Notes: generated from the sequence alone by a model not told the origin. A stretch of 64,000 bases of DNA from Pseudisothecium myosuroides (GCA_951799445.1 OX637288.1:30297288-30361287); one strand, 5' to 3'. Positions 47,337-61,462 are shown, counted from the stretch's first letter. Numbers and translations are program-made.

Positions 47337-47894
47337 TTAAAGGTACTCCAAGCACGTACATACAGGACACTCTAAGGTTTCTTCAACTTTTGTCTATAAA
47401 AGATTACAAAAATCTCCTTCTAAAAAAGATATAATAGTAAATCATTATTTTAAAAAAATTTAATTAATATACAAGTGAAAAAAAATCCGAAAGTGTAAGT
47501 TTGATTCTATTTATCTATATATCAATGTTAAAAATTTTGAGTCTTTCTACCTTAAAGACAATTGTTCACTTTTTAAAAACATCTATATCATTTTCAAGGA
47601 ATCTCTTAAGATAGATTTTATTTGATTACTTTAGTATGAAAATTAATCCACATAAGCATTAAGGACATGAAGAGATGGGGGGGGGATAGTGTAGAATGAC
47701 ATACTCATAACATTGTTTACCAATAAGGCATAAGTCTCTTTTGCGTCCTTGGAAAGGGCCCCCTCTAGTGAACAAAATTTTCTTATATGATTTTCCAGCC
47801 ACCCAATCCTAGAAATATCCGCTACTCTCTCCATTCCACTAAAAACCTCAGCAAATTGGAAATAGTACGTATACCACTAAAAAGGCTCTATATA

Positions 47895-48004
47895 TTGATT
47901 TTGATCATTTTTTCATTGAGCAAGTGATGTTGAATTTTTGGAATTAATTGGGCCCTCGGGAATTTCTTTGAATTCCACAGTGCTTGCTCAATGATCAAAA
48001 TCAA
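47895..48004. repeat. Hairpin repeat
   Basis: TTGATTTTGATCATT...TTGAGCAAG is inverted as CTTGCTCAATGATCAAAATC; the inner loop also pairs partly (TTTTTGGAATT with AATTTCTTTGAATTCC). Confidence 0.7.
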
Positions 48005-48009
48005 CAAGA

Positions 48010-49583
48010 ATGGTGTGATTGGGACGCTTTGTCCTAGGTAAACAACAATATTACTTTATTGATAGTGGATAGTGGGGAGAATTTAAAAAAAATTAGTTTA
48101 TTGATAATCAGACCCCGCATCCCTATTCCAACCAAACCTTCACTGCACTATGCAATGTGATTATCAAGATTTTTTTTTTTCCATTTTTTATGAAGTGCCA
48201 AAGTGGCAATATAAAATGTTACAGAGGTGCTCCAAATTTCAACATTCATCCACATATTGGAAAAGAATATCACATTAGCACATATCACATGTTCATAATT
48301 TGTTTTCATCCACAATTTCATCCTAGATTTTTTTTAATTCAAATTTTTTTTGGCAAAAAACTTCATTGTTAGTTGCCATTTTTCAGCCAAAATATTTTTT
48401 TCTGGAGCAATATGGCACCAAAAAGCCAAAAGAAGAAGCCCCTGGTGAATATGGTTGTAAGCTTATAGTAGAACCAGCCATTATTGACCAGAAAGCCGTC
48501 CCCAACCTATAGGGTGTAGTTATTTCCAACCACGGCTGGAACAAATTTCTAACCAAAGCTTGGAATGTTTTCTTTTTCTTTTTTCAAGGTTGGGACTAAT
48601 AAAGTCATGATACATGTCCCGAAGTAGCGAGCAAGAAAGCATGAAGTAGTGAGCGGGAAAGTGGTTCTTGAATGATCAAAATTAGAAGATTCTATACGTT
48701 GGGTATGGATTCGGGCCAACTTTTGGCTTCCAAAATTCATAATAATTTCAATTCAAGGGATAAAATTACCAAAAAAATTGGCAATCCCTATGATTTCTAT
48801 CCTTCTACATGACAAAAAATTTACATTACCTCATACTGCTTCAGAACATGCACGAAATTGCTTAAATGGTCAACTACGGATGGTTCTACCACAGATAAGA
48901 TTTGGAAACTTGGATTCAAAAACCATGGTTGATGCCATAGTCTATGTCCAAAGGACAATGGAGTGGTTTAGTGGTACACGCACTGTATGTCTGTCCTATT
49001 TGGAGGTTTTTAGTGGGACAGTGGGAGTAAGGTAAATCCAATACCATCCTCCCAGCATGGAGGAAGACCATCAATTGCCCTGGTTATACAATGTTACACT
49101 AAAGGCCATTTTGAGCCTTTCTCTTGTCTCATTCTCTTTTTTTTTTTTATGATGACCCATCCATGTGCCGTAGTCGTGCCCTTGCAATTGCTGACTTATT
49201 ATTATTATTTCCTTTGAAAAATCTAATGTTGCAGGGCCTGCCCAACCCCTATGGCTCTTCCCAACCTTTCCAGTCTCTTCTTTCGAGACCTCAGCTTTCA
49301 TTATTGAGAATCTCGGATTTTATAATGAAGGCCTGCTCTCATCTGTGCGCGCGTGGCCAAATATCATTGCCCATCATAAGTTCCCCATCTGAATCTTCAC
49401 TTTCCATGTGAGTATTCTCTGCCAATTTTAGCATGGAAATTTGTATCATTTCGGTCACTGGCACTTGTACTTGAGAGTTTGGGGCATTTTCACATGAACT
49501 TGTTCGCATTGGTTTGGGACATTGTCTTGTCTAGTAATAATCAAAGTCACTTGTAGCTTCCGAGGGGGTGGGCTTTGAAAATT
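48010..49583. other. Intergenic, unassigned open frames
   Basis: An 86-codon plus-strand frame (48,778-49,035) contains KKFTLPHTASEHARNCLNGQ but has no recognisable domain. A frame pair at 49.07-49.41 kb overlaps antisense. None can be called a gene. Confidence 0.35.
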
Positions 49584-49587
49584 TTAA

Positions 49588-50363
49588 TCCCTAAAGAACC
49601 AAGTGTTTGTTCAACGGACATTCAATTGGAAGTTTGGGTAGGTTCATACAAAGTCATTTTTTAATCTTGTAAGAATGGGTTGGTCATCGCAAAAAATCAT
49701 CCTTTTTTGGTACGGTATTGTGAATCATCTACTAAAACAACAACTCATTGAAGGGCTGAAAACTATTGTGTAAGATCTTTTTTTTGCACACAATCACAAG
49801 GATGAACATTTCCACTTTTGTGTTATATGGAATGATTCTCTATCATCCATCGAATGGCATTACAAGATTACTGAACCTTTTTGACAAAATCTATGGGCGT
49901 ATTCCTTCAATGATAATACAAGTTTTTTTTATTCCAATTGGGTGCCTAAATAAAAAATTATAGTGCCCAAGATTTCTTGGTCAAGGCATGCAACTTCAAG
50001 CAGCATGTGCAAAACATGTCTTCTACTTCTGAAACTTGCCAAGTATGTAACTTATATGATATTGCGTGCAATTGTCTAAAAAAAATTACCAGGTGTAGTA
50101 TTAAATTTTCACCCTAAGTGGACTTAAAAGTCTCTTGACCTTGTCAATCAAGGTTGGGAAGCTTCTAACTTCAAATGCTACAATCGTTCAATCTATGTAG
50201 TCAAAGTTTATAACTTTTTTCGCCAAAGATTTCCATGGTAACCAAATATAATTTTGTACGGTTTAATTTTTTTTAAGCTTTAATTTTTAATTTTTTCCTC
50301 ATTGATCTAGAAAGTGAAAGTTTTTGACAATTTCTATCCAAAATGTACCTGGTCCTATAAAAG
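49588..50363 (+). mobile_element. TTAA-flanked TIR element (unassigned family)
   Basis: It is 776 bp, with TTAA at 49,584-49,587 and 50,364-50,367. The left end is TCCCTAAAGAACCAAG; the right end is ACCTGGTCCTATAAAAG. A further left end (TCCCATAAAGGACC after TTAA, 50,567-50,570) begins another element whose right end I could not find. Confidence 0.7.
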
Positions 50364-50570
50364 TTAAACTATGAGTAGATAATCATTATCATGTCAAAAT
50401 GTGCAATCCAAGTATGGTTTAAGGACTTGGTTTTAGAAGCTTTTAATATACTTTTTATTTACCTTGTTCATTTACTCTATATCAAAGTGAATTGCAATCA
50501 CTTTTAAATTATCAATTATAAAGAAATAACTAAGATATACTAACAAAGGCAATTATATTCATTGGTTTAA

Positions 50571-53500
50571 TCCCATAAAGGACCAAAGAATCCAATTTGG
50601 TTTTCTTGAGAATTTGAGTAGGCTTTGTTGACTTCATCATTTGGAAATTTTACAAGAATATCTTATAAAATGGATGCTAATCATTCTAGTCTACATGTGA
50701 AGTTTGTTTTATGTCATTTCAATAACTATTGAAAAGTTAGAAGGATTTTTTCAATTTCAATGTCAAAATGGGTAGCTAAAATTTATTCTAAAAATAATAT
50801 ATATTTTTTTGGATAATACGGATTGATACCTACTCAAAAACGTTTGAACCATTCAATTTAAAATAATGAGGTGAAAGTTATGAAGGGTTTCATTTTGTGG
50901 GCAATGAAGGTTAGAAAAAATACACAGAGTTGCATCTTGAATTCAATTTTGAAAAAAATTAAATTAAAAAAGGAATTAAAGGATACCAATTGTTTATTGG
51001 AAAAATTCTCACCATTGGAAATGACAATTTTTTGATTTATTGTAAATTTTATTTGCAATTTAGTTTTTTCTTTCATTCAATACCACCTTCCACTTTATAA
51101 ACTTTTTAAATATGAATATCAAGTAAACCAAAGTTCAATTTTAAAAACAACAACACTCTATTTTTGATAAATTTTCATGGTTTTAGATAATAGTTTATTG
51201 AAAACAATTGGTAATAAAATTTCAAAGTTTGGTTGTCAACGTATATAGGAAACATCTATGTAACAACTTCCTTCTTGAAAAAATCTCAAAAAGGATTCAA
51301 AATTCACACCAAAATAATAGGATGAAATAGATATTTATTTATTTATTCATTTATGTAGTTGTCTCAAGTTGTGCATCTTTCTGCCAGTTGATATGTTTAA
51401 AGTTTGTAGTTCACTTGACATTTTCATCCACTACATAAACGTCTGAGAGTCCCTGCCCAAGTTGGTCATGTATAGTTTTTATTAATAAACTGGTAGAAAA
51501 TTGTGTTGAGAAAAACAATAATTGGGTAACATTTCTATTTCCTATGATGTTAAAATGTCAAATGTTCAACTCAAATTTCAATGAATATACAAATGTCAAC
51601 CAATTATTATTTCTCTCAACCAATTTTCTACTTGTGATAGAACATGTATTGTCCAATTTGGAATGTGAGTGATTTCTCTTATGCAATTGTGTTGTCAGTG
51701 TGTAGCAACGATTGTCCGTATGGTGGCAATGTTTTATAATCAAAATGGTTTTATTAGCTAAAAGATAGAGAGAAGACAATTTTCAATATGGTACATTACA
51801 AAAAGTCTGAACCTTGTAAAGATTGTCTGTTTGACTTTTGGCCATGGTGCAATTACAGGGGATTTAAAATAAAATAAAATAAAATATATTTTTTTCTTTT
51901 TAAATTTTTAAATTTTTAAAAATGATTTAAATTTTTAAAAAAATTTAAATTTTAAATTAAATTTTTTTTTTAAATAATTTTAATTTTAAGAAAAACAAAA
52001 ACAAAACGCCAATCTAACGTGGCACTATTGGTGATTATATAGGCTCAATAATTGTTTATTTTTTATTAAAAAAACCTTGTCACTGCATTGTTGCATGTAG
52101 TCAAACGGCCTTCTACTAGCTTCAAATTTTTCCTAATGAATCCAAGAAGAATGTGACCATTAAAACAATAGTAAGCAAAATAAAGGAAAGAAAAGAAGTG
52201 AAGTCTAAATTCAATGAAAGAAAACCTCAAATTGTTAAGAAAACTAATAAAGATCATAAGTGAATTACTAGTATAGATTTAGGTCCAAAATTGTATATTA
52301 TGCTACTTCGTTAAATACATTAGAAATAAAATATTTGTTGTCTATAACAAAAATTGTTGAAAACAATTGCAACAATGAAGAATTGGTTGCAAACTTTTTT
52401 GTTATAAAGGGACGTCAAAATGAAATTCTAACATAGTCTTACACAAAACATGTGCACATTGAATACAATGGAATTAGTGTCTCTAGTTTCATGCATTGCA
52501 AACATACAAAGATATGGGATAATTTGGAGCAAGGGCAAAGCGTACATGCCACTCGTACTAAAACCACAAAAGTTGAGAACTTAGTAGAACTTTAATTTGG
52601 ACCTCATTTAAGCATTGTAATTTAAAATTTTAAGAATATATTCAATTAATAAAAATTGAAAATTAAAGTTAATTTTAGCTTCAATAATCCATTTGTGATT
52701 TGAAGGCTTTGATAGAAAGTTATGAACAAAGTTTAGAGAGGGCCGGGGCATGGAGGCATGTGATTACACAGTGAATTTTCAAATTCATTTGTTGATAAAA
52801 AAAATGAACCCAAATTTTGACCTTAGGTTTTCATAGGTAGAATATGTATATTACATTTTAAACAAAAATATATAGTGGTCATTTTTAGTGAAATGATTGA
52901 AATAAAACATATCTTTATTACAAGGCACAACATCTAAAAAATCACATATTCTATAATCCATACATTAAGTTAGGCTATTTGTTTGTTTTGTTTGTTATGG
53001 TAAGATCTCTACAACTGCACATCCCCTATTCATGTTCTAAAAGCTCTCTGCAAGGAGGGGACGGGTGAATGGACTTGATTTTGTTTGGTGTTTTGGACCT
53101 ACAATGTGAAAGTTATTGAATTTTGAAGTTTTTACAAATTCAAAAATTCAAAAATTACTTTGACTTTTTTTCATTTTTTTAACAAATGAGAACCCAATTA
53201 CTTTGACTTTGACCATGGCAACAACACAAGGCAAACTAGGAAACAACATAACATTCAGTAGCTCTACAGTGATGGTGTGGTATATTCCACACCCAATGTA
53301 ATACCTAAAACTGTTGATGCAAAGACCTACTGATGAATTGGACAGGTGGAGGATGTAGAGGCACACCATCACTGTAGAATCAAGGCAACATCAACACATG
53401 CTGCTGAATGTTAGGAACATTGAAATTTTCAGTCGTGAAATTCAATCTTATTTTAACACACTATTCCATAATGTTACAAAAAGTAATATTTTAACGTTAA

Positions 53501-53710
53501 TAATAAAATCAGCCTTGAAATCCATTTTGAATTTTCAAATGTTATGTCCTGGTTCATTGGATCAAAATCATTTCAATAATTGTAAATACCAAATAATGTA
53601 AGCACTGCTTCTAGTCCATATTGATTAGTAATGGGCTCCAAATGGGCATTAGATTGGACTCTTCATTGACCAATTCCATTGATATTGTGCCCATGTTGCA
53701 CCCCATTCCA
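50571..53710. other. Gene-free AT-rich stretch
   Basis: No coding region. 51,865-51,985 is an almost pure A/T block of AAAATTTAAATTTTTAAA-type runs. About 52,570-52,640 resembles the repeat at 0.99-1.06 kb (TTTGGACCTCATTTAAGCAT). Confidence 0.5.
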
Positions 53711-53714
53711 TTAA

Positions 53715-54282
53715 CCCTGGAGCGCTCCGACGTCCATTTTCTGGACGATGAACAGATTCAGATCCTTGTTTCTGTCTCATTCCTGTTTGGATGAAAGTCA
53801 TCTTAATTTTTGGTGATACTTTATCAAGTTGTTGTCCTATCCATCGGTTGGATTTGGTGTACTAGAATATATACATTTCTAAAATTACAAATGTGGAAGT
53901 ATGTCAAGTGGTCAATTTGCATTGACTTTAGTTCAAAACTAGATGTGTAAAAATGAGGTCAAAGATGTAAAGGTCACAAAAATTTCAAAAAATCACCATA
54001 TGAAGAGAACCTTATTTCAAATCCATTCCAACAAGTTTTACTCAAAAAATGATAATATTTTACTTGTAATTGAATTTAGAAGGAATTCTGAAATTTTCTT
54101 TTCAAAATTTATAGAAAAAGATTGGTGATAGCATTAGTAGATCTAACTGTATGGATAGAATTTAAAAATCAAAATCTACAGCTTTCATTTGTATACCAAT
54201 TCCAAAATATTCTTCCAAATTGTAGTTTATAATGGTTTTTCTCAAATCGTCAATTTTGGAGATGAATCCAGACGTTTAGGGG
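53715..54282 (+). mobile_element. TTAA-flanked TIR element, family C (C2)
   Basis: It is 568 bp, with TTAA at 53,711-53,714 and 54,283-54,286. The left end CCCTGGAGCGCTCC is unusual and GC-rich, with its own palindrome (GGAGCGCTCC). The right end is CAGACGTTTAGGGG. It is homologous to C1 at the right end. Confidence 0.82.
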
Positions 54283-54289
54283 TTAAGTT

Positions 54290-55462
54290 AAGCTGACTTC
54301 AAACATTCCATTCCATTTTGAGAAGAATCAAGTCATGGGAGGACTATTGGATGAAACCTGAGAACATTTTTTTGCTCTCATGCTCGTTTCTCTTCATTGC
54401 CCAGCCCATGTGGCTTGGCCATTGTTTTTCTGGTTACTTTTTGATGCAGTGGGTTATCCATTTATTAAAAAAAAAAAAAAAAAACAACTGAGAACATTTA
54501 AATGTCGGGCGCAAAAGATATTTCAATTTAAAAATAAATAAAGTTTGACACACTCCATCAAATGAATGTAAATTTCGTAATTTTCACTGCAGGCAAAGAA
54601 GCCAGTACTACAGTACAGTACTGTACAGGAGAAAAAAAGAAAATAATTCAATTTTGGACTGATGAATTTGCCATGATGGATCCGGACGGACGGAGGGCCT
54701 GCCCTGCATGGGAACGCATGGGAGCAGTAACTTATTCCCGAAAGGAATAAGTTTGTTTTTCTGGCCTCCTCCATACCGTAGTTCCGAATTATTTATTTAT
54801 TTTTATTTTGAAACAAGTTCCGAATTTTTCGAATTCCTCCCTAGTGTCAGTCCTGGCTGTGTAAAAGAGCTATTTATGGCCTCCGCCTGGAAAGAAATCC
54901 GCTTTTTGACTTCCACATTCCGAATTTCAGGGGTACGTGTCGAGTGTGGATAGGTGGATGGAATTCGACCAATACGAACAGGGCCAGGGCTCGGTTCCCC
55001 ATAAAAACAATCGACTATTTTTTCATTCCCTGGAGAAATGAGAATCAGACGGAAATAGAATGAGCATCAATATTAATAATATAGTATTAGCAACAATCAT
55101 TAGCTCCCCAATTGCCGTGGTAGTCTAAGTCTATTCTAAGCATGTTTTGATCCTGTGCCACGTAGACCCATTCGTTTTGCTGATGTGGCAACCGGACTCC
55201 TACTATATCGTATTTCTCAAGGGGCAGCGGAAAGGGGATTGGTTGCGAAATTTATAGAAGAGATTTGGGGGTTGTAAAGGGACCCGAGTGCCCTAGAGTT
55301 CTACAACTCTCCCACATCGCAATTTGATGTGGTAGAACTATTGTCATGTCAAATAATAGTTATTTTTTAATTTATATTTATATTTATATTATTTTGGCTA
55401 GTAGTGGCTGGTTCACAACATAGGGAACCTGAAACAGCCCTTTTGACCCCCCCAAGTCTCAT
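54290..55462. other. Intergenic, no gene recognised
   Basis: It has a poly-A tract at 54,467-54,484 and a small GTACAGTACTGTAC palindrome near 54,613. The short frames at 54.5-54.95 kb overlap antisense. Nothing is assignable. Confidence 0.4.
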
Positions 55463-55466
55463 CTAA

Positions 55467-56407
55467 CCCCTAAAGGACCGGCATGCGTTTTTTGGCCGTA
55501 TAGAAATTTTGGGCAGGTCCATGTGACTAGAGATTTCCATATTTTAAGCTGAAATTTTAATAGAAGGTGGGCGCGAGGAATATCTTTCATATGCACTAAA
55601 TTTCAGCACATTTAGAAATAGGAGTCAAAAGTTATGGCCAAATATGTTACTTTTTCCCGTAACTAGGCAGTCCGGGCAGCAAGAAAAATTTGGCAAAATT
55701 TGATTTTTTTTTTTTAATATTTTTTTTCTTGTAGACTATATTTTTGTCTATCAGGAAAGCTTTGATTCATTTCATTTGGATTTGTTATGAAAAAGTTATG
55801 GACATTCTTGTTTTTCGGGCAATTAAAGCATCTTCTTGAAAAAAATAACTTGTAGGATGCATTTCTAAATGCTATTTTTGCAATTTAAATAAATAAATAA
55901 ATTCTCATGGTTTAGTTTACTTGCTAGAACAATCTCACCATTGGGATTAGTGTATTTTAATTCCATCTAAAATTTTTTATTAATGTTTTAGATTTTCCTT
56001 CTATCTCGTACTTACTTCTACTTAATAAATTTTTTAGGAATGATAATTAAGTTTTTTTGGATATTTTTTTTTTCCCTAGACTCTCAACTCAATTCTCCAC
56101 TATAAAGATTTGAAGCACAAAACTCTGTAGTGCAAAAATTTTAAGTGAAAAATGTTTAAAGTCAAAAAATCTAGTCCCGCAATGTGCTGAAATACTTGGT
56201 TTTTCCACTTTAAACGCAGATATCTTGCAATCTGAGCGGTCAAAAATTCTGAAATTTTTTCCACACATTCTCATACTAGTTAGGTGTAAGATCCTACGGT
56301 TAGATGTGGAAAAAAAAAAAACATTTTTCAAATTTTTTTACTCCTTGCTATAGAAATGGCAGTTTTGATGGTTTTTTGGCAGAAAAAAAGTCTTGGGCCT
56401 TTAGGGG
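55467..56407 (+). mobile_element. CTAA-flanked TIR element, family A (A2)
   Basis: It is 941 bp, flanked on both sides by CTAA (55,463-55,466 and 56,408-56,411). The left end is CCCCTAAAGGACC; the right end is GGGCCTTTAGGGG, a 13-base inverted repeat with one mismatch. The interior is collinear with A1. It is the best-preserved pair of termini in the window. Confidence 0.88.
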
Positions 56408-56411
56408 CTAA

Positions 56412-58680
56412 TGTCAACCTTCTTCAGACCTAGCTCTACATTTTGTCAAGAAGGAACAACATTAGAACTTATTATTTACTATATACAAAAAAATTTGGAC
56501 AATGTGAAAATTGTATTTGGGATTTCAAGACCCTGAATTGGCTTGTGAAATATTGATAAATACAAAATTAATAGCTACTAGGTAGGAAGTAGATTTTTAC
56601 ATTGATCCTTCAAGGTGAAAAATTTGGAGGTTTAGCACTTTATTGTCTACAAAGACCAGTTCAACTTTAGCCCCAACAAAAAAGAAAATTTGTGCAAAAT
56701 TGACCCTGCTTATGAGATTATTCGGCTTTAAAAGTAAACCTTCTAAATGAATGAGAATCTAGAATCAATCTTGAATACACCACCTACTATCGCTTTTAGA
56801 AATCCACGTTTTTTTTATATTATAATAAAAAAAATTCATGCTAATGGAGTCTCATATCTATTGTCAATTTTGTTATAATACCCAAAAAATTGGATCCTTG
56901 AGAGCCTCAGAAGTCCATATTAGATTCTACTACCTAGTAATATCTAGATATTTCTAATTTAACATGTAGATATGGGTTTGCAATATCACATACATTTCTA
57001 ACCTAAGGTAGATATACATAATCCATTACCGTTACCTTCCAAAACATCTAATGGAGTCTTTTAATATGTGTGACAATTAGATGGTCACTTGAACACTAAA
57101 AATAGAAATATCTTTCAATCAGTGAACCTTTTATGAATTTCAAAGTTGCATCCTATAATGTTACAACATAATATTCTCTACAACAACAATTTTGACTATA
57201 ACATTCAAAATACCCAAAATATAATAATATGCACCTCATAATGAAACATATAATGTATATAAGAATGTGACAAATAAGGATCATGATCTCATTCTTTATG
57301 AGGGACAATAGTACTTTGGGATAAATAAATAAATAAAGACATGATACTTACTAATATAATTACAAGAGTAAATATGAAAAGAGAAAGATACTACTCTTTA
57401 TATGTAGAGAACTATGACACTTAAATTACAATTTTGTATATTGAATGCTTTTATTATTAATAACTTCTTTTTGTAACATAAGGTGAATACATACCGTACC
57501 ATTCTTATTCTTTCATTAGAGGGTCCTTGTGATTGTAAAAAATCTAGGTTTCAAGAAGAAAATGAAATGAGGTCATCAAAAGTACGTGGTTCATACAAAG
57601 GATAATTTATTCTTGCCAACCTTTATTCTTGGTTTCTACATTGATCTAGGGATCCAAAATGACCGGTGTAGATTGTTATGGTTCCTCTAGTTTGCCAAAG
57701 CACAAGTGAATGAATGTTTTTAAAAAATCGTAAGCTATGTATAAGAATATGGTTTCATCCATCTACGGTAGGAGCGCATTGATCCTCAAAGGACATTCCA
57801 TGTTCCCATTTGGTCAAATTTAATTAGTTTTCTATATTAAAACACACCTTTCTAAAATTTGGTATTTATTTAATGTAGTAATATATACCAAAATTGAAAA
57901 TTGTTTTTTTTATAACCCTAAAGATTAAAATGAATTTTATACATTTTATAATAAAAAAATTATTGTAAAAAATATAGTAATTTTAGAAATGTTTAAAAAT
58001 AGTTTGAATTATTTTTAGCAAAATTAAAGATGATGATGGTAATTACCATGATGTAGTTAATATACTCTTTGAACTTAAATCAAGAGAAATTCACGAAAAA
58101 AAGTTCAAAAGTGGTGTATTTTAAGCTCTCACGATGCTACCTTCAAAGTGTCATATAATTTATCATTTTAATGATATTAGAAAAAATATATATAAAAGTA
58201 TAAATAGTGGATTATTGAAACTATGTTTTCTTAGCAAAGGTCCAAGACATTTAAAATCAAGACCTATGTGAAATTTAGGTTTGATCCTAAAACTAAGTCC
58301 CTCGGGTAGGTTTGTCCTCTAAAGGTTTAAAATGCCAATTATTTCTGTTCTAAATTTTCCTAATAAAATGTTCCGCAATGTTTATGAGATTACTAGCAAT
58401 GTAAAGAAAAATCTAACCTATATTGTTTTTGTAATTTTCAAAAAAATCAAAACATGTGGAAAATGCTTTGTGAATTTTTTTTCAAAGTTAAAAGCACAAG
58501 GTACTTGCACATGTCATTGAATTCTCCTTAAGTTGACCCCTTGAAGCAAGAAGCATTTCACCTTCCATTGGTTGCAACAAAAAACTCTTCAAATCCCATT
58601 CATTGCATTTGAGACATTGCAGTGGGTTGGAGGACCATCCAACAGTGCTAGTATGTGAGCCTGAGAATGCGAGCTTGTGA
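56412..58680. other. Gene-free stretch with one candidate TIR element
   Basis: 57,781-58,326 may be another element of the TTAA type (ends GATCCTCAAAGGAC and GTCCTCTAAAGG, then TTAA at 58,327-58,330), but the left flank does not match. The rest is AT-rich and unassigned. Confidence 0.35.
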
Positions 58681-58684
58681 GCAT

Positions 58685-58880
58685 TGAGCCTATAATATAG
58701 GTACCTATAATATAGATACCACACACTATAGAAGGTGTATGTATCATAAACACCTATAATATGGGTATTTGTAACATATATACTCTATAATTATAGACAA
58801 TTTCTATTATATATACACCTATAACATAGGTGTGCAGTATTCAAGGCTCATGGGCTCATACTCCTATGCTCACGTAATAG
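58685..58880. repeat. Degenerate CCTATAATATAGGT repeat
   Basis: Palindromic units such as ACCTATAATATAGGT and ACCTATAACATAGGT recur several times. A related stretch with ATACCTATATTATAGATA lies at 63,538-63,600. Confidence 0.65.
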
Positions 58881-59829
58881 CAACCCTCGAGGACCATCGT
58901 AGCACTTTTTTTTTTTTGCATTGGAATAGGGGAGTCCAAAAATAGAAATAGTATCATTAAGTTGTCCTACCTTATTAGGATGTCTCATTACTAATGAATT
59001 CAAAAAAATTCATAAAAACTCAAAAAATGCTCCATTCCATTCTTTTGTTTGCTGCATGGAAAACCTTTTATATATAATTGTGCCCTTGAAATAGACTTTG
59101 TAATCTTTAGAAATGAATTATAAAATATGCTACTATATTGAGCATAATCCCTCTCCCCTAAAATTCTTGTTTTCAAGGCCAAAAAATGGTTCAAAGATTC
59201 TTATGATCTTTCCACCATTGAATCTTTCATTAACTTAGGCTAGATGTTTGGTACATGTGTTGAAAAGGAATTTGTATAGTTAATACTATTTTCAATGTCT
59301 TCATATCTTTTTGCCACAATTTAGATATATAGGTTAATAAAAATCAATGCAGTTAAGCTACATTTCAATGGGAAGTGAACTTAATTTAGTCAAAAGTATA
59401 GGGTAATGCAATTGCATAAAATGTAGAGACATTAGGAGTGCAAATGTGTACATTGAGATAGAAAAGAATAGTTTTGAAACAATCAGCATTCATTGGTTTT
59501 AAGTTTCAAGCGATGTCTTTATATGTCTCTAAATAAAGCTTTTAGAGAATCATTATAGTGACATAAGAATTCTATTGCAACAAATTAGGATTACAAAGGT
59601 TAAAAATAGTCCGCCCTTATTATCTACAATGGAAGACCATATACTTATAGCATATTTTTAATAGAATAGACAAGGATTTTTTGTATATATACTCTTCAAC
59701 TCAAAGATCTATCATTAAATTTCTTTTTTATGAACCTTACTCTAAACAATGACCAAAAATGACAACCTTGGGTAAAGTAGGAAGTTTACTTAAAGTGCTC
59801 AAGTTCTACAATCACCTACCTCCTCAAAT

Positions 59830-60245
59830 ATTCACTCTTTTTACATGTTGCTTTTTCATTGTACCAACAATGTACAAATAGTGTACATTTGAGGAGGTGG
59901 GCGATTTTAGAGCTCTATGCCATTTCAAGTTTAGAATTTCATAATTAGTTCCACAAAGCTCCAAAAAATATGAAACAACTTGGGTTAGATGCCAATTCCA
60001 TTTGTCTTTCAAGGAAAATTTACCGAATAATATTTCAAGAAGTTTCACCTCCCCAAGTGGTTGCTTTTAGTGACTCTTGTGTTTCAATTTTAAAAATTTG
60101 TAACTAATTTCACGAAGGCCCAAAAAATATGAAACAACTTGCGTTAGATGCCAATTCCTTTTTTCTTCCTACAAAAATATATTGAAAACTATTTCAAGGA
60201 TTTTAGCTTCCCCCCAAAGGCAATCAGCTCTTAAATGGTCACTTT
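59830..60245. repeat. Dispersed repeat with internal tandem duplication
   Basis: CAAAAAATATGAAACAACTT and GTTAGATGCCAATTCC occur twice about 160 bp apart. A single-copy relative is at 38,755-39,003. Confidence 0.75.
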
Positions 60246-60256
60246 AAGAGCAGAGC

Positions 60257-60551
60257 AAGGTAACTACACCCAATTTCGACCCCATTCGGAAGCCAACCCC
60301 TATAGATTCTTGCCTAAAATGTACTCCCACTATTCATAAGAGTCTAAGGACGGTTTTGGAAACACCTATCACCAACACTTTGAATATTCATAGTTTATTC
60401 ATACAATGTCCAAAAAATGCATTCTCAAAGAATCTAAAATCCCCTTTGGACTAACATTAAGATCCCACAAAAAAAATTCCAACATAATAATGAGAACCAT
60501 GCTGAAATCAGCTAAATTGCTTGAACGATTGATTTTAGGTGTAGTTACCTT
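60257..60551. mobile_element. MITE with GGTAACTACACC termini, copy 2
   Basis: It is 295 bp, an inverted copy of 21,267-21,551. It starts AAGGTAACTACACCCAATTT and ends TTTTAGGTGTAGTTACCTT. Shared interior (in reverse) includes TCAGCATGGTTCTCATTATT, GAGAATGCATTTTTT and ATGAATAGTGGGAGTACATT. Confidence 0.82.
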
Positions 60552-61462
60552 ACCTTGTATCTTCTGTAGGTACTTGATGTTGCAATACTATTCCCTATTA
60601 AGGTAAAAACACCCAAAAGCGTCCCTGCTCCCATTCATGTACCCTAGAGGTTCACTAAATGTATCCTAGACATTTGTTAATGTGTCCTACAAATGTTTAA
60701 CTCTAATTTGTTGATGAATTTGAAGGACACATTTTGAATTTTGATTCGTTGACTGCTGAATTCTGCAGATTTTGGTTCAGGGTGCACCTATGTGACAATT
60801 TTAGTGGCTTAGGGAGTCGGCACTTTGAAAAATCATAGAAATTGCATAGCACATCCGAAAAATCTTTTTTTTTTTTTTTTTGTGAATATTCATGATTTTC
60901 GCTCGCTAATACTACAAAAATATTATATTTAGGAAAAGATACCTCCAACTATGCTGAATTGCTAATATTGTCAGTTTTGGGTGTTTCCACCCTAGTATAC
61001 CAATAAATATATATACATATATACATATATATACTGTTCTATACTACTCCATTATATACACTTACAATGGGTCAGGTACATTATAAGTTTTGGATTCAAG
61101 TTTTGCGTGTGCTGCATGTGAATGACAAGAGTACCATGCAAGTGCCTGCAGCCAGCATTTGTCAATGGCTTCCAAATGCTCCAAAATGTACTGACCAGAG
61201 ACATTGATGAGAGGAGCCACCAGGGCAGCAAAACACTGATGAGTCATTCAAGTGGAATAGGAATTCAGGCAGTGGAGAGAAACTGAGCTCATAATCTTCT
61301 TCTAATTGTTGGTGGGGGGCGGTCTATACCACAATGAAATTGTTAAATCATATTGAATTTCCTCTGCAATGAAATTCCGTTTCATTTGTGCCCAAAAAAA
61401 AGAAGGGAAAATCATAATGAATAGTATTGCTGTTGTGTGAATTTATTCTAAAGGTGTCTTAA

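Noticed and set aside
48778..49035. 86-codon plus-strand frame
   Set aside because: Protein-like composition but no family match and no flanking exons that I could identify.
55467..56407. CCCTAAA motifs as telomere-like sequence
   Set aside because: They occur once per element end as part of the inverted repeat, never as a tandem array.
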